Below are positions 1-11,421 of a DNA stretch of 64,000 nucleotides, in pieces. Made by a program: the position numbers and the translations under genes. Source of the DNA: Sesamum alatum (taxonomy: Eukaryota > Streptophyta > Magnoliopsida > Lamiales > Pedaliaceae); the NCBI GenBank assembly GCA_034509735.1, contig JACGWO010000007.1, forward strand, positions 25,510,046 through 25,574,045, written 5' to 3'. How positions within the stretch are numbered: the first letter of the stretch is position 1; each line of letters starts with the position of its first letter. The notes below the pieces were generated by a model. That model did not search any database. It saw only the letters and a program-made list of their open reading frames with translations, and was not told where the DNA came from.

Positions 1-1378
1 CCTCTAAGAACTCTAATTTGTCTAGGATTTTGACCTAGTCAAAGTCCTAGTCGAACTAGTGTTTGACCTAGTCAAACAAATCCTAGCCTTCCATCTCCCC
101 TTTCCATCTCAACCGTTGATTTTAATTTAATGGAATATTTAAATCCCATTAAATATTCCAAAAGGCTAAAAATAAATATAATAAATAAATATTAATATTT
201 ATTCTAAGCCCATTAAATCAACCCTTTAATAAATCCTATTTATTAATTTAATTTCCTTTATCAAATAGAAGAAATTAATTTCTCTAAGAAAATATAGGAC
301 CCGATTAAAATCTAATTTAATCATTCCTTTACTCCAATATTTAATTCCAAATTAAATACTAAGTGTGTGTGGATAGTGTGTGACTCTTTAGGTTCACCTT
401 TCAGCTAGACTTGGTCGGATTCCTAGAATCCGTCTGTTACGATGGGTGGCCATCTAGCAACGGTCCATGGCACTAGAGACTAGGTGAAATAATTGGGGAT
501 GAACATTAAGGCTCTAACAGTACACTTGTCCTTCTGTCTTCGGTCTCATCACTTAGAGTCTAGGGCACGGAAAAAGCAGGTACCCATTTTGGACTTAAGT
601 GTCGGTCTGTCCTTACTAAACGCCGCAAGGGAAACCTTCCCTTCTGTTCAGTTACTGTGGCCACAGATTTTAGGGACAAGACACAGAGCGTACATGAGAC
701 TCAACTGTCAATACCTTTTGACAGGAGACAGATCCTTTCTTGAAAAATACTGTCACTCTGTACACCCGAGTTGCACTAGACATGGCTTATGACTACTCAA
801 GAGTATTTTGACAATCTCTCACCATATCTAAGATACAGACCTGATGCACAGGTGAACTCAGCAGTTCCTCAAGTCAAAGGACTTGGCCTGTACCGTTGGA
901 ACCGGGAATACACGTCATACCTTGCTGACCATACTCAAGGTCCTCCGTAAGACGGTTCCCGCGAGTCACCTCAGTCAGCTGCTTCCTAGCATGCTGATCC
1001 ACTAACACTGCTTAGACGACCTTCGTCACCCGTCGATGAAATACGACAGCAGATGCTGAGTGCAAGTCTCAAAGGGAATCCCGGTACCCATTTTCGGGAT
1101 TCCTTGACTTGGAGATTTCCGGACTGATTCGGTAAGATTGATTTCATGGACCTACCTCCAAGCGTAGTCCCAGTCCCCGAAATCGATTCTCAGTCCGTGG
1201 GCTTTGTTTGCGTAGTGAACAGAAATATAAATGCAGATATAAGTGAACGTAAACAAAGTATTGCCATATGAATTTTGACTTCTTTATTCATAAATGTTTT
1301 TATCAAACACCAGAAATTGTCTAGACATAGGTTACATATTCCTGCCAAAATTGGCTTACATGATCACCTATTCTAAAA
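1..1378 (-). repeat. 3' LTR of A1 (partial)
   Basis: Near-identical over its length to 8275-9651. The inner end reads TTCTAAAA where other copies have TTCTAACA, so the terminal CA has mutated. The rc polypurine tract ATCTCCCACTTGACC follows directly. The U3 part holds the hairpin series described at 655-1258. No gene is present. Confidence 0.93.
655..1258 (-). other. U3 hairpin array (example in A1 3' LTR)
   Basis: Inverted repeats follow one another. CTGTGGCCACAG is a full palindrome (655-666). Then come CTGTCAA (705-711) with TTGACAG (718-724), TACTC (794-798) with GAGTA (801-805), CAAGTC (870-875) with GACTTG (880-885), GACC (927-930) with GGTC (939-942), GTCAGC (974-979) with GCTGAT (993-998, one wobble pair), and CTTTGTTTGCGT (1202-1213) with ACGTAAACAAAG (1247-1258, one wobble pair). 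Equivalent hairpins, often with different stem sequences, occur at the same places in the B, C and D LTRs. As part of U3 the region would lie near the 3' end of the element's RNA. Function unknown. Confidence 0.55.
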
Positions 1379-1393
1379 ATCTCCCACTTGACC
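1379..1393 (-). other. Polypurine tract of A1
   Basis: Directly inside the 3' LTR. In element sense it reads GGTCAAGTGGGAGAT, the expected primer site for plus-strand DNA synthesis. The same motif follows the left LTRs of A2, B and C. Confidence 0.8.
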
Positions 1394-1400
1394 TTTAAAG

Positions 1401-4400
1401 TCAATCGCCCATATGTCTAATCCCCATCTTCTCAAGATGTTGCGTATGAGCGCTCTGCGACATAGGCTTTGTCAGCGGATCTGCTATGTTGTTTGCTGAG
1501 TTGACTCGGTCCATCCGGACGTCACCTCTTCCTACCATTTCTCTAAGAAGATGGTAGCATCTAAGAATGTGTTTGGAACGGTGATGAGATCTCGGTTCCT
1601 TTGCTTGCGCTATTGCTCCGTTGTTATCACAGAAGATGACAACATGCTCGACGATTCTAGGCACCACACCCAACTCTTGGATGTAGTTTCTCATCCAAAC
1701 TACTTCCTTAGCAGCTTCTGAAGCTGCTATGTATTCAACCTCTGTGGTGGAGTCAGCAATGGTTGCTTGCTTGGAACTTTTCCAAGCTACTACTCCTCCA
1801 TTGAGTTTGAATACGTACCCCGATTGAGACTTGGCATAATTGTCATCAGACTGGAAGCTAGCGTCGCTAAAAGACTTCCAGAATTAGTTCTCCATTGCCA
1901 TAGACTAGGAACATTTCCTTAGTCCTCCTTAGGTACTTAAGGATGCCCTTAACAGTATTCCAATGTGCCTCTCCTGCGCAGGACTGATATCTGCTTGTTA
2001 CGCTCAAAGCGTATGCAATATCAGGCCTAGTGCAGTGGACCGCATATTGGATGCTACCTACGGCAGAAGCATAAGGGATGACTTTCATCCTCAAGTTCCT
2101 CATCAGTCTGTGGGGACTGTTTCTTGGACAACTTGATCCCATGCCTCATGGGAAGGAATCCTCGTTTGGAGTTGTCCATTCGATATCTCTTTAGGACTTT
2201 CTCCATATACGAGTTTTGGGTGAGTCCTAACATCCTTTTAGATCTGTTCCTGACAATCTGGATGCCTAGGATGCAGGAGGCTTCACCCAAGTCCTTCATG
2301 GAAAACTGGGTTGACAACCATGCTTTTGTGTTTCCTAACATTCTAACGTCATTACCAATGAGCAGAATGTCATCCACATAAAGCACTAGGAACACAATTG
2401 AGCTCCCACTGACCTTCTTGTATACACAAGGGTCGGATTCGTTTTTGATGAAGTCATACCCCCGTATTACTTCGTCAAAGCGAATGTTCCAACTTCGGGA
2501 GGCTTGTTTGAGGCCATAGATGGACTTCTGGAGACGACAGACTTTCTGTTCTTCTCCAGTGACCGTGAAACTCTCCGGCTGATCCATATAGATCTCTTCT
2601 TCAATGAAACCGTTGAGGAAGGCCGTTTTCACGTCCATCTGCCATATCTCATAGTCATACCATGCTGCTATGGCGAGCAGGATCCGAATGGACTTAGCCA
2701 TGGCTACTGGCGAGTAGGTATCCTCAAAATCGACCCCGGGTCGTTGAGTGTATCCCTTAGCTACAAGCCTAGCCTTAAAAGTTGTGACTTCTCCATCAAC
2801 GCCAAGTTTGCGCTTGTAGACCCACTTACAACCCACTGGCTTAACACCTTTCGGTGGATCTACAAGACTCCAAACTTGGTTCTCGCTCATGGAGTCCATT
2901 TCGGCTTTCATGGCCTCAAGCCATTTCCCGGAGTCGATGTCTGACATCGCTTCTCCATAAGTCTTAGGATCGTTGTTCAAAAGATCGGTCGCACCTAGAA
3001 AGCCATATCTCACTGGAGGTCTGGACTCTCTAGTGGACCTACGGAGAACGGGAACATCAGTGGTGACTGTGGGCGCTGACTGTATCGGAGCCGGTGGTTC
3101 AGGAACCGGGGATGGCTGTTCCTGAGGCTGTCTTTCATGCCTAGCATGTTGGACCTCTCGAGGTTGGTCAGCCCTTCGGCTGTCTATCCTGAATCCTCTA
3201 AGTGAGGGTTCCGTGGCTACCTCTGATGGCTGGATTCCATCACTTGATTCCTCAAGGATCAGCTCATCAGGTTAGATATCCTCCGGGAAGCCTTGCTCCA
3301 AGAATACTGCATTTCTTGAAACAAAGACCTTTTTTTCTAAGGGGTCATAAAAGTAATAACCCGCAGTTTCTTTAGGGTATCCAATGAACCTGCATAAGCT
3401 AGACCTGGATTCTAACTTATCTCCCACTAACCTCTTGACGTATACGGGGCTACCCCACACTTTCAAGTAGTTGTAGGACGCAGGCTTGCCGTGCCATATT
3501 TCATATGGCGTTTGGGTTAATGTACTAGTAGGCGCCAGATTCAACAACTTGGCCGTCGTTTCTAGTGCATAGCCCCAAAAGGATAAGGGCAGTTTGGTGA
3601 AACTCATCATGGACCGAACCATGTCCAACAGGGTTCGATTCCTCCTTTCAGAGACACCATTTAACTGTGGTGTTCCTGGAGGTGTCCATTCTGATATTAT
3701 ACCATGTTCTTTTAGATAATCTAGGAACTCCGTACTAAGGTATTCACCGCCTCGGTCTGACCGTAGGACTTTAATTTTGCAGTTGGTTTGGTTCTCCACT
3801 TCAAGTCTGAATTCTTTAAACCTCTCAAGAGCTTCAGACTTGTACCTCATCAGGTAAACATAACCATACCGTGAATGATCATCGGTAAAGGTTATGAAGT
3901 AGGAAAACCCACCTCGGGCCTGCGTCCTTAGTGGCCCACATACATCTGTAAGGACCAAGTCCAACAGACCTGTGGCAAGCCTGCTTTGTCCTACAAAGGG
4001 CTTTGTGGTCATTTTCCCTCTTAAACAGGATTCACAAGTTGGTAGATCGCTCAAGTCCCCAACCTCTAGGTTCTTTGAGTCTACCAACCTTTTCATCCTA
4101 TCTTGGGATATGTGACCTAGCCTAGCGTGCCACAGTCGTGCATTCCCGTTATTATCTAATTTCCGTTTGTGTTGTGCATTGAGGACGATATTCGTTTGTT
4201 GCAAGATATAAAGTCCGTTATGCAATTTACCAAGTAGATGAGCAATTCCACACCTCATCAAATAAAAGAAATTTTTATTGATTCTAAACTCATAACCACT
4301 ATTGTCCAACAATGGAATGGAAATGATGTTTTTAATCATACTAGGTACAAAATAAACTTGCTCTAAATCTATGCTAATACTATCACTAATCACTAGAGTG

Positions 4401-5425
4401 GCGGATCCTACTGCTTCTGCCGAGATGGCCTTGCCATTCCCAAGCTTCAGGATCATGTCCCCGCTACCCAGTTTTCTGCTTCTTTTCAACACCTGCAAGT
4501 CATTGCAAATGTGAGCTCCACAACCAGTATCTAATACCCAAGAGGCAGAATTAGTGACCATATTAACCTCAATCACATAAATACCTTGGTTCGAGAAGAG
4601 TTTGGGGCACTCTCTCTTCCAATGCCCTTTCTCACGGCAGTTGATACATATGTCATATGCCTTCGACTGTTGCTTGGAGACAACCTTTCCCTTTCCTTTG
4701 CCTTTCCCCTCTTTGGCAATGGGAACACTCTTAGTGTTCGTAGCTGCTTTGACGGCCTTTCCCTTCCCTTTCTTCTTCTTCCAACGTCCGGCACCCTTGC
4801 CTTTCGTATTTGAAGTTGAAGCACCTCCAAACAATACTGAAGGCGTGGACTTCTTAGTCGTTGCCTCGTATTGCACCAACATATTGATCAACTCATGAAT
4901 GCCCTTCTCAAGTGCGTTCATGTTGTAGTTGATGATAAATTGGTCAAAGGAGGGTGGGAGTGACTGAAGGATCACATCTATGTACGTTTCATTATCGAGA
5001 CCTGCCTTTAGGTCCTCGAGCTTTTCCACCATTTTAACCCCGTGCTCTTGTACAGAGGATCCTTCTGTCATTTTCGTTCCAAAGAACGCCTTGGTCGCGA
5101 CATACCTAATATGCCGGTCCGGGACTGCATAGCAATCCTTAAGGCGAGCCATAATGGAACGGACATCGTCTAGCCTTTCATATTGCTTCTGAATCTCATT
5201 GGTCATCGAAGTAAGTATGATGCTACGGACCTTCCGGTTATCCTCGAACGTCTCACGTTCTTCTGGCGTGGATCCTTCCGGCAAGGTCCTAGGGAGAGGC
5301 TCGTCCATGGCGTTGCCTTGGTTCTCGTAATCTAGGACTATCCTGAGATTGCGCAACCAGTCGTTGTAATTTGTTCCATTGAATTTGTTTGTCTCAAGAA
5401 TGGTGGAAAGTGGGTTCTTAGACAT
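1401..5425 (-). pseudogene. Copia gag-pol polyprotein of A1, broken
   Basis: The start (5425) encodes MSKNPLST, shared with A2 and E. The first open stretch is 717 residues: copia gag, a basic Lys/Gly-rich tract, a CCHC knuckle (CINCREKGHWKREC, about residues 260-273), protease with DTG near 300, integrase HHCC region (WHARLGH, CESC), integrase core (TDVCGPL, NGVSERRNRT) and its C-terminal part. A TAA at 3272-3274 stands where A2 has a Gln codon. Downstream lie RT (KARLVAKGYTQRPGVDF, YVDDILL) and RNase H (ending ADPLTKP). Relative to A2, a 2-bp deletion near 2095 and a 1-bp insertion near 1870 shift the frame. Gag also lacks two in-frame stretches present in A2 and E (12 bp at the TWHN site, 9 bp before VEKLEDL). 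Not functional as it stands. Confidence 0.93.
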
Positions 5426-7640
5426 TTTAAAAATCTACATTTTAGAAAACAGCGCGCAATCAGTAGAAAATAAAAGACGGTGGTTTGATAAAATAATTAA
5501 ATGCATGGACTTTAGTCATTTAATCCTCCCACTATTTATACGAAAACACGGTACTCTCAAACGTGATTTTCGGGAAATCCTTTCCTAGTGGGCTTGGGAT
5601 CCACAGCGATTTATCCAATACTCCGCTTTTACGATTCGCATGGAAAAGATCCTGTGGGAGGTATTCCATACCATTCTCGTTCCACGAGATTCCCAAGATT
5701 ATTGCCTCACCCTTTCACATGATCCCGAGGACTCCAAGCGAATCATGTTAATTGGGCGTTAGACCCAACCCAATCGACCGAGCCACAGACCCACTGGTAC
5801 CCCAACGACTCGTGAGACAGGTAACAGTAGCCCATTTTTCGTTCATGACATAGTGTAGCTTCCTTTAAGTACAATAACATGCCACGACTCGTGAGACCAC
5901 ACTATTGACCTAAAGCAGCTTCCTCACTATGCCATGGATTGGAAGGCATGGACAAACTCCTAGAGTTCAAATCCACTTTGTCTAGGGTCTAATATTTTGA
6001 CATTGGTCCAACCAATGTGAGAGTAGTAAATGACCGAGATCTCATAAATATACATTCACACATACAACCATAATGCGTAAATAAACCATCCATAGCAGTT
6101 ATATGATAGATAAATAACCCATTCATCCATCATCATAACCACATGCAAAATTAAAGCCTAGCACGCCCCTATTGGATGATCATGAGCTCGAATCCTATTC
6201 GACCCACTGAGCCCGCAGTGGATCTATGGTCAATCTAGGGTTGGTCCTACACTATTACATTAATAGTAACCCAATCATCATGCTGATGGGCCTTGGTCTC
6301 TTTTCTCTTTTTTCACTTCATGGAAAACTCCAAGGGACCTCCCGTCTGGGCTCTCCATGTGGTCCTTCCTTCTTTCTCCACCAATTACAAAATTAGAAAC
6401 CTCACTCCTATTCTACTCTCATTACATATAAAAAAAGAAACCCCAGTGAAAACCCGGAGGGAGTACATAAGGAGGGAGGTAGAATGCCTTATTATTCCAA
6501 GGCAACTAGAAAGAGAGAAGGAGAAAGCAGTAAAAGAGGCACACAGGCCCAACAGAAAATAAACCATACATTCGGTCTAGGGCTCGTGATCATCCATTTC
6601 TATCCAACACACATAATCACATGATCCCATCATACAATTACAATATACCAACAACACATGATTCCCAATCATAAATATTCAAAATAATAAATGAATATGT
6701 GCGTAACGTGTGAAAAATAAAACATAAATACTGGTAATAAGATTTTCTCGTTTTAGGAAAACCTTTCCTCATTATTTTAAGTAAAATAACCCCGGGATTC
6801 CAAATTCAATTTATTTTACTCCTAAAATAATGTCTTTAGAAAATTAGGCATAATTGAACCCACAAAATGATTTTTTTCAGAATTAATTCAAAATTAAAAC
6901 TGAAAATTAATTCAAAATGATTTTGAAACCCTAGCAGCAGCCGCCGCCGCCGGCAGGGGCCTGCCGGCGCGCGCACAGGGTAACAGGCTCAGCCTGCCGC
7001 CCCCTGCGCGCGCGCAGGCGTTGCCTGGCCGGCGCGCGCGCGCGCGGCCCCCAGCCTGCGTGCACGCGCGCATGGCCGGCAACACGCTGCGCGGCCCGGG
7101 CATTCCGGAAGGCCGTCGCGCGCGCAGGCTCCCTTGCCTCGCGCGCGCGCTGGCCTGCTGGCTGCCGGTCGCGCCATGCGCAGTGCGCGCGCAGACGTGC
7201 ACTCGGCACGCCTGCCGGGCGCGCGCGCGCAGACTCCTCCGTCTGCGTGCGCGCGCGCCTAGCGGCGTTGCCCAGAGTCCGTCCACGCGCGGACTCTCAG
7301 GCGCGCGCGCGCGCCTGCGCGCAGCTTCCCTGGCTGCGCGCTGCCCCTGTGCGACCGGCTGGGCGGGCGCGCGCAGGCTTCCCTTGCCTGCGCGCGTCTG
7401 TCCTGCCGGCAGCGCGCTCCCGGCTGGCCGGCTGCGTCGTTTCTCATTTTCCGTTAAATTTTTCCACCCCGTTTCTCAAGAAAAACAGAAAAATACCAAT
7501 ATTCAGAAAATACACACGAATCAAAAGCAATAAAAACGACAGGCTTTAAAATCAAGAAAATCAAGATTTAATAAAAACATGCCAATTTCACGTTTCATGC
7601 TTATAACGCACATAAACCCTAGGCCTATACACCGAACCGG
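5426..7640 (-). other. A1 leader between PBS and gag
   Basis: About 2.2 kb, with no gene in either strand that I can support. It contains CTATTTATA at 5532-5540 (sense TATAAATAG, 107 nt before gag), two copies of ACGACTCGTGAGAC (about 5804 and 5883), the hairpin CCACTG/CAGTGG (6204-6209 with 6216-6221) and the GC-rich island 6930-7435. Short open frames here are not conserved as proteins among copies. Confidence 0.7.
6930..7435. other. GC-rich CpG island in A1 leader
   Basis: An abrupt switch from AT-rich DNA to long alternating GC runs interspersed with GCAGGC-like motifs. Overlapping open frames appear on both strands only because stop codons need A and T. Matching islands sit in A2 (56185-56795), E (59440-59990) and, in shorter form, C. 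Confidence 0.8.
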
Positions 7641-7652
7641 GCTCTGATACCA
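7641..7652 (-). other. Primer binding site of A1
   Basis: On the minus strand this is TGGTATCAGAGC, the copia PBS complementary to the 3' end of initiator tRNA-Met, one base from the 5' LTR. Confidence 0.92.
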
Positions 7653-7653
7653 C

Positions 7654-9651
7654 TGAAAGAAATTGGTGGATCGTCCCGAGAATAGCGCTAATGCGGAAGC
7701 GCGATATAGAATAACATACAAAAATTAAAGCATGCTTTTAATAATAAAAGAACACGCTCAAGGGGTGTACCCTTGAGATTCCCGGGTATTCGGTGTATCT
7801 CATGATTAAACAACATGTAAAGAAATCATGGAGGCCATAGAGTTGAAAATAAAGAGAGACGAAAAATAAAACGAGACCTACCCGTTGTCGTTTTTCGTCT
7901 TCAACGGCTACACGCGTTGTTCCCCGTTTTTGCACCGAGATCTCGTTCTTGAGACCCTCCAAATCGTGACACACGATCCACCCACGTATCTTGCACGTCG
8001 TGCTAGCAACGAACAAGTGTATATTTTGGAGTGGATGAATCAACAACACGTTATCAATTAACGGTATTGATTCATCTAAGTTCTAATGTTCCAAAAATAA
8101 AAGAACTAGAAAATATTTTTCTTGGAGAGTGGAGAGAGAGAGGGCGGACGAGAGAGAGGGGAGAGAGGCCGAAATTATGTGTGTGTTGTGTGTGTGTTGG
8201 AATTTCATCATCCTTCAAAAAGTTGGAAGCTAGAGGTATTTATAGAGGAGGAGTTTAATCCTCTTTAAACTCCTCCTCTAAGAACTCTAATTTGTCTAGG
8301 ATTTTGACCTAGTCAAAGTCCTAGTCAAACTAGTGTTTGACCTAGTCAAACAAATCCTAGCCTTCCATCTCCCCTTTCCATCTCAACCGTTGATTTTAAT
8401 TTAATGGAATATTTAAATCCCATTAAATATTCCAAAAGGCTAAAAATAAATATAATAAATAAATATTAATATTTATTCTAAGCCCATTAAATCAACCCTT
8501 TAATAAATTCTATTTATTAATTTAATTCCCTTTATCAAATGGAAGGAATTAATTTCTCCAAGAAAATATAGGACCCGATTAAATCTAATTTAATCATTCC
8601 TTTACTCCAATATTTAATTCCAAATTAAATACTAAGTGTGTGTGGATAGTGTGTGAGTCTTTAGGTTCACCTTTCAGCTAGACTTGGTCGGATTCCTAGA
8701 ATCCGTCCGTTACCATGGGTGGCCATCTAGCAACGGTCCATGGCACTAGAGACTAGGTGAAATAATTGGGGATGAACATTAAGGCTCTAACAGTACACTT
8801 GTCCTTCTGTCTTCGGTCTCATCACTTAGATTCTAGGGCACGGAAAAAGCAGGTACCCATTTTGGACCTAAGTGTCGGTCTGTCCTTACTAAACGCCGCA
8901 AGGGAAACCTTCCCTTCTGTTCAGCAACTGTGGCCAAAGATTTTAGGGACAAGACACAGAGCGTACATGAGACTCAACTGTCAATACCTTTTGATAGGAG
9001 ACAGATCCTTTCTTGGAAAATACTGTCACTCTGTACACCCGAGCTGCACTAGACATGGCTTATGACTACTCAAGAGTATTTTGGCAATCTCTCACCATAT
9101 CTAAGATACAGACCTGATGCACAGGTGAACTCAGCAGTTCCTCAAGTCAAAGGACTTGGCCTGTACCGTTGGAACCGGGAATACACGTCATACCTTGCTG
9201 ACCATACTCAAGGTCCTCCGTAAGACGGTTCCCGCGAGTCACCTCAGTCAGCTGCTTCCTAGCATGCTGACCCACTAACACTGCTTAGACGACCTTCGTC
9301 ACCCGTCGATGAAATACGACAGCAGATGCTTAGTGCAAGTCTCAAAGGGAATCCCAGTACCCATTTTCGGGATTCCTTGACTTGGAGATTTCCGGATTGA
9401 TTCGGTAAAACTGATTTCATGGACCTACCTCCAAGCGTAGTCCCAGTCCCCGAAATCGATTCTCAGTCCGTGGGCTTTGTTTACGTAGTGAACAGAAATG
9501 TAAATGCAGATATAAGTGAACGTAAACAAAGTATTGCCATATGAATTTTCACTTCTTTATTCATAAATGTTTTTATCAAACACCAGAAATTGTCTAGACA
9601 TAGGTTACATATTCCTGCCAAAATTGGCTTACATGGTCACCTATTCTAACA
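7654..9651 (-). repeat. 5' LTR of A1 (1998 bp)
   Basis: Begins TGAAAGAAATTG and ends TTCTAACA on the + strand. In element sense it carries U3 with the hairpin series, a W-box cluster (8304-8349), a TATA box (rc TATTTATAG at 8237-8245), and GA-rich and GT-rich simple repeats near the start of transcription (about 8120-8200). The palindrome seen at 655-666 is broken here (CTGTGGCCAAAG). Confidence 0.95.
8237..8349 (-). promoter_or_regulatory. A1 LTR core promoter: TATA box plus W-box cluster
   Basis: The TATA box is the reverse complement of 8237-8245. About 60 bp upstream in element sense are five W-box cores (TTGACY on either strand) in 46 bp, at 8304, 8311, 8323, 8337 and 8344. WRKY factors bind this core. 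Regulation by them is inferred, not shown. Confidence 0.55.
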
Positions 9652-10500
9652 CTATATACCTTAATCCCATCTTAAGTATAGGCGATCTGTGAAATAGGCT
9701 TGGTCAACGGCTCTGTTGTGTTTTTCATTTGTGCCACGTCGTCCACTCGCACGTCACCTCTTTCCAACATCTCTTAGATCAGATGGTAGTGTATGAGGAT
9801 GTATTTGGTCATGCGATGAGATCTTGATTTCTTTACTTGCACAATCTTCCCGTTGTTATCACAATACATACTACGAGCTCAGCAATACTAGGTTCCACAC
9901 CCAATTCTTGGATGTAGTTATTTCATCCAAACTACTCCCGTAGCATCTTCCAAAGCTGCTATGTATTCAACCTCAATGGTGGAGCTAGCTGTAGTATCTT
10001 CCTTGGAACTCTTCCAAGTAACTACTCCTCTATTGAGCTTCAATACTTAATCAGGTTGAGATTTAGCATCATCTACGTCTAACTGGAAGCTGGCATCACT
10101 ATACCCTTCCAATATCAGTTCTCCATTGCCATACACAAAGATCAAATCCTTAGTTCTTCTCAACTACTTAAGGATAGTCTTGACGACAATCTAGTGTTGA
10201 TCACCAACACATGTCTGGTGGCAACTCGTGACACTTAGAGCATGCGCTACATCAGGTCTCATGCACTGGATAATATACTATATGCTACCAACAGCGGGAA
10301 CATTGGGAATGTCAGACATTCTCTTGATCTCAGTCTTAGGAGACTGATTCATGGAGAGTTTCACTACATACCTCATGGGAAGGACACCTCGTTTCAAACT
10401 CTCCATCTTGAACCTTTTCAAGACTTTTTCGATATACGACGATTTGGACAATCCAATCAAAACACCTGCTAGTTTAGTCACAACTATTAGTTGAATCACA
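9652..10500 (-). pseudogene. Old copia pol fragment (RNase H and end of RT)
   Basis: In rc reading this gives a decayed RNase H with a KSSKEDTTASSTIEVEYIAA-like stretch and, at 10278-10499, a piece of RT (SYIEKVLKRF, LPMRYVVKLS). It starts directly at the right end of A1, so A1 inserted into it; its 3' part must lie left of the window. It is more diverged than the pol of A1 or A2. Confidence 0.75.
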
Positions 10501-10646
10501 ACTCTTTATAGGCCAATAATATTTTATCTTTAATATGTAATAAATTATTGTTAGAATGGGTGACTAGAAACTCAATTAGATTGGCTATTCTAGTAACTAT
10601 TCGTCGATCTTTATTAAAGTAATATTATACAGATGAATGAAGTAAA
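10501..10646 (+). repeat. AT-rich spacer and copia LTR start fragment
   Basis: 10501-10549 is AT-rich with no recognisable content. 10550-10646 begins TGTTAGAATGGGTGAC, like the U3 start of the copia LTRs here, and is cut by the Gypsy LTR starting at 10647. The plus-strand U5 fragment at 21527-21680, on the far side of F, may be the other end of the same LTR. GTAAA (10642-10646) would be the left TSD of F; the right one is lost. Confidence 0.5.
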
Positions 10647-11344
10647 TGTTGATATTAAAAATTTTCGAATAAATTATCGATTAAAGCCCCAAAAAGATTG
10701 GCTAATAATTGAGTTTCAAAATAAAATGTCCATAATAAATTTGGGCTTGTCGTGAGGAAATTAAATTCATAAATCCATATTCAATTTAGGTCTGATATAT
10801 TTTTATGGATCGATCCAAAATAAAGATAAAGTTATTATTTTGGATTGACTAAATCGGGCCAAATACATGTTCGAACTGCAGTCCATTAGAAGATTAGTCC
10901 ATGCCGAAGCCCACGTTGATCAAGCCCTATGGAAGTGAGCCCAAGTTGCTTAAGCCCGACTCACGCTTATAAACAAGGGTCTCACCTCTCACAAAAGAGA
11001 CACATACAACAAATCAAAGGACTCAAGTCCCAATGCCCTTTGCCACAATGAAGTTCTGCAACCGCAAAGGTTCTATGTCTTCCTTAACATCAAATCCTTC
11101 AAGGCCTTGATAGCAAAATTTCAAGGTGCCACGTAGTTTGCTCCACAAATTCGGAGGAGATTATACATCAACGTCCAAGAACAAGCGTCATCCTTTGGAT
11201 CAAAATTTGGAGAGAAGAATCAGGCGATGACATTCACTATAGAGATTGTATTCACTTTTCATTTTAAATCAATAAAATCATTTGTCCATATTTTTCTTCT
11301 CTCGTAATTATTTTTGCAGACACGAAATTTGTGTGAATAAATTT
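10647..11344 (+). repeat. 5' LTR of F
   Basis: Starts TGTTGATATT and carries TATAAA at 10968-10973 and AATAAA at 11271-11276. The end is placed just before the PBS-like motif at 11346, uncertain by a few bases because there is no clear terminal CA. The left half matches 20983-21526. Confidence 0.8.
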
Positions 11345-11345
11345 C

Positions 11346-11363
11346 TGGCACGCCCGGTGGGAC
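11346..11363 (+). other. PBS-like site of F
   Basis: TGGCACGCCCGGTGGGAC directly follows the LTR, the position and form of a Gypsy primer binding site. I cannot name the tRNA with confidence. Confidence 0.6.
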
Positions 11364-11421
11364 TATCTCTGCCCCTCATCTCTTCCTCCTACATCGAAGT
11401 TCAAGTCATCACATCCAAACG

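Larger units (their letters stand above)
1..9651 (-). mobile_element. A1: Ty1/Copia LTR retrotransposon, left end cut by window
   Basis: Minus-strand copia element. On the + strand the order is 3' LTR (1-1378), rc polypurine tract (1379-1393), broken gag-pol (1401-5425), long leader with a GC-rich island, rc PBS (7641-7652) and 5' LTR (7654-9651). Position 1 matches position 8275 of the right LTR, so about 620 bp of the left LTR lie outside the window. The TSD cannot be checked; the 5 bp right of the element are CTATA. The two LTRs differ at scattered sites, clearly more than the A2 pair, so A1 is older than A2. It sits inside an older copia pol fragment that continues at 9652. Confidence 0.93.

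Noticed and set aside
493..792. 99-residue frame repeated at 8766-9065
   Set aside because: It is antisense in U3 of the two A1 LTRs, repeated only because LTRs are duplicated. It is interrupted in the A2 LTRs and shows no domain.
7641..7660. tRNA gene
   Set aside because: The match to initiator tRNA-Met is the 12-nt primer binding site only. No tRNA body is present.
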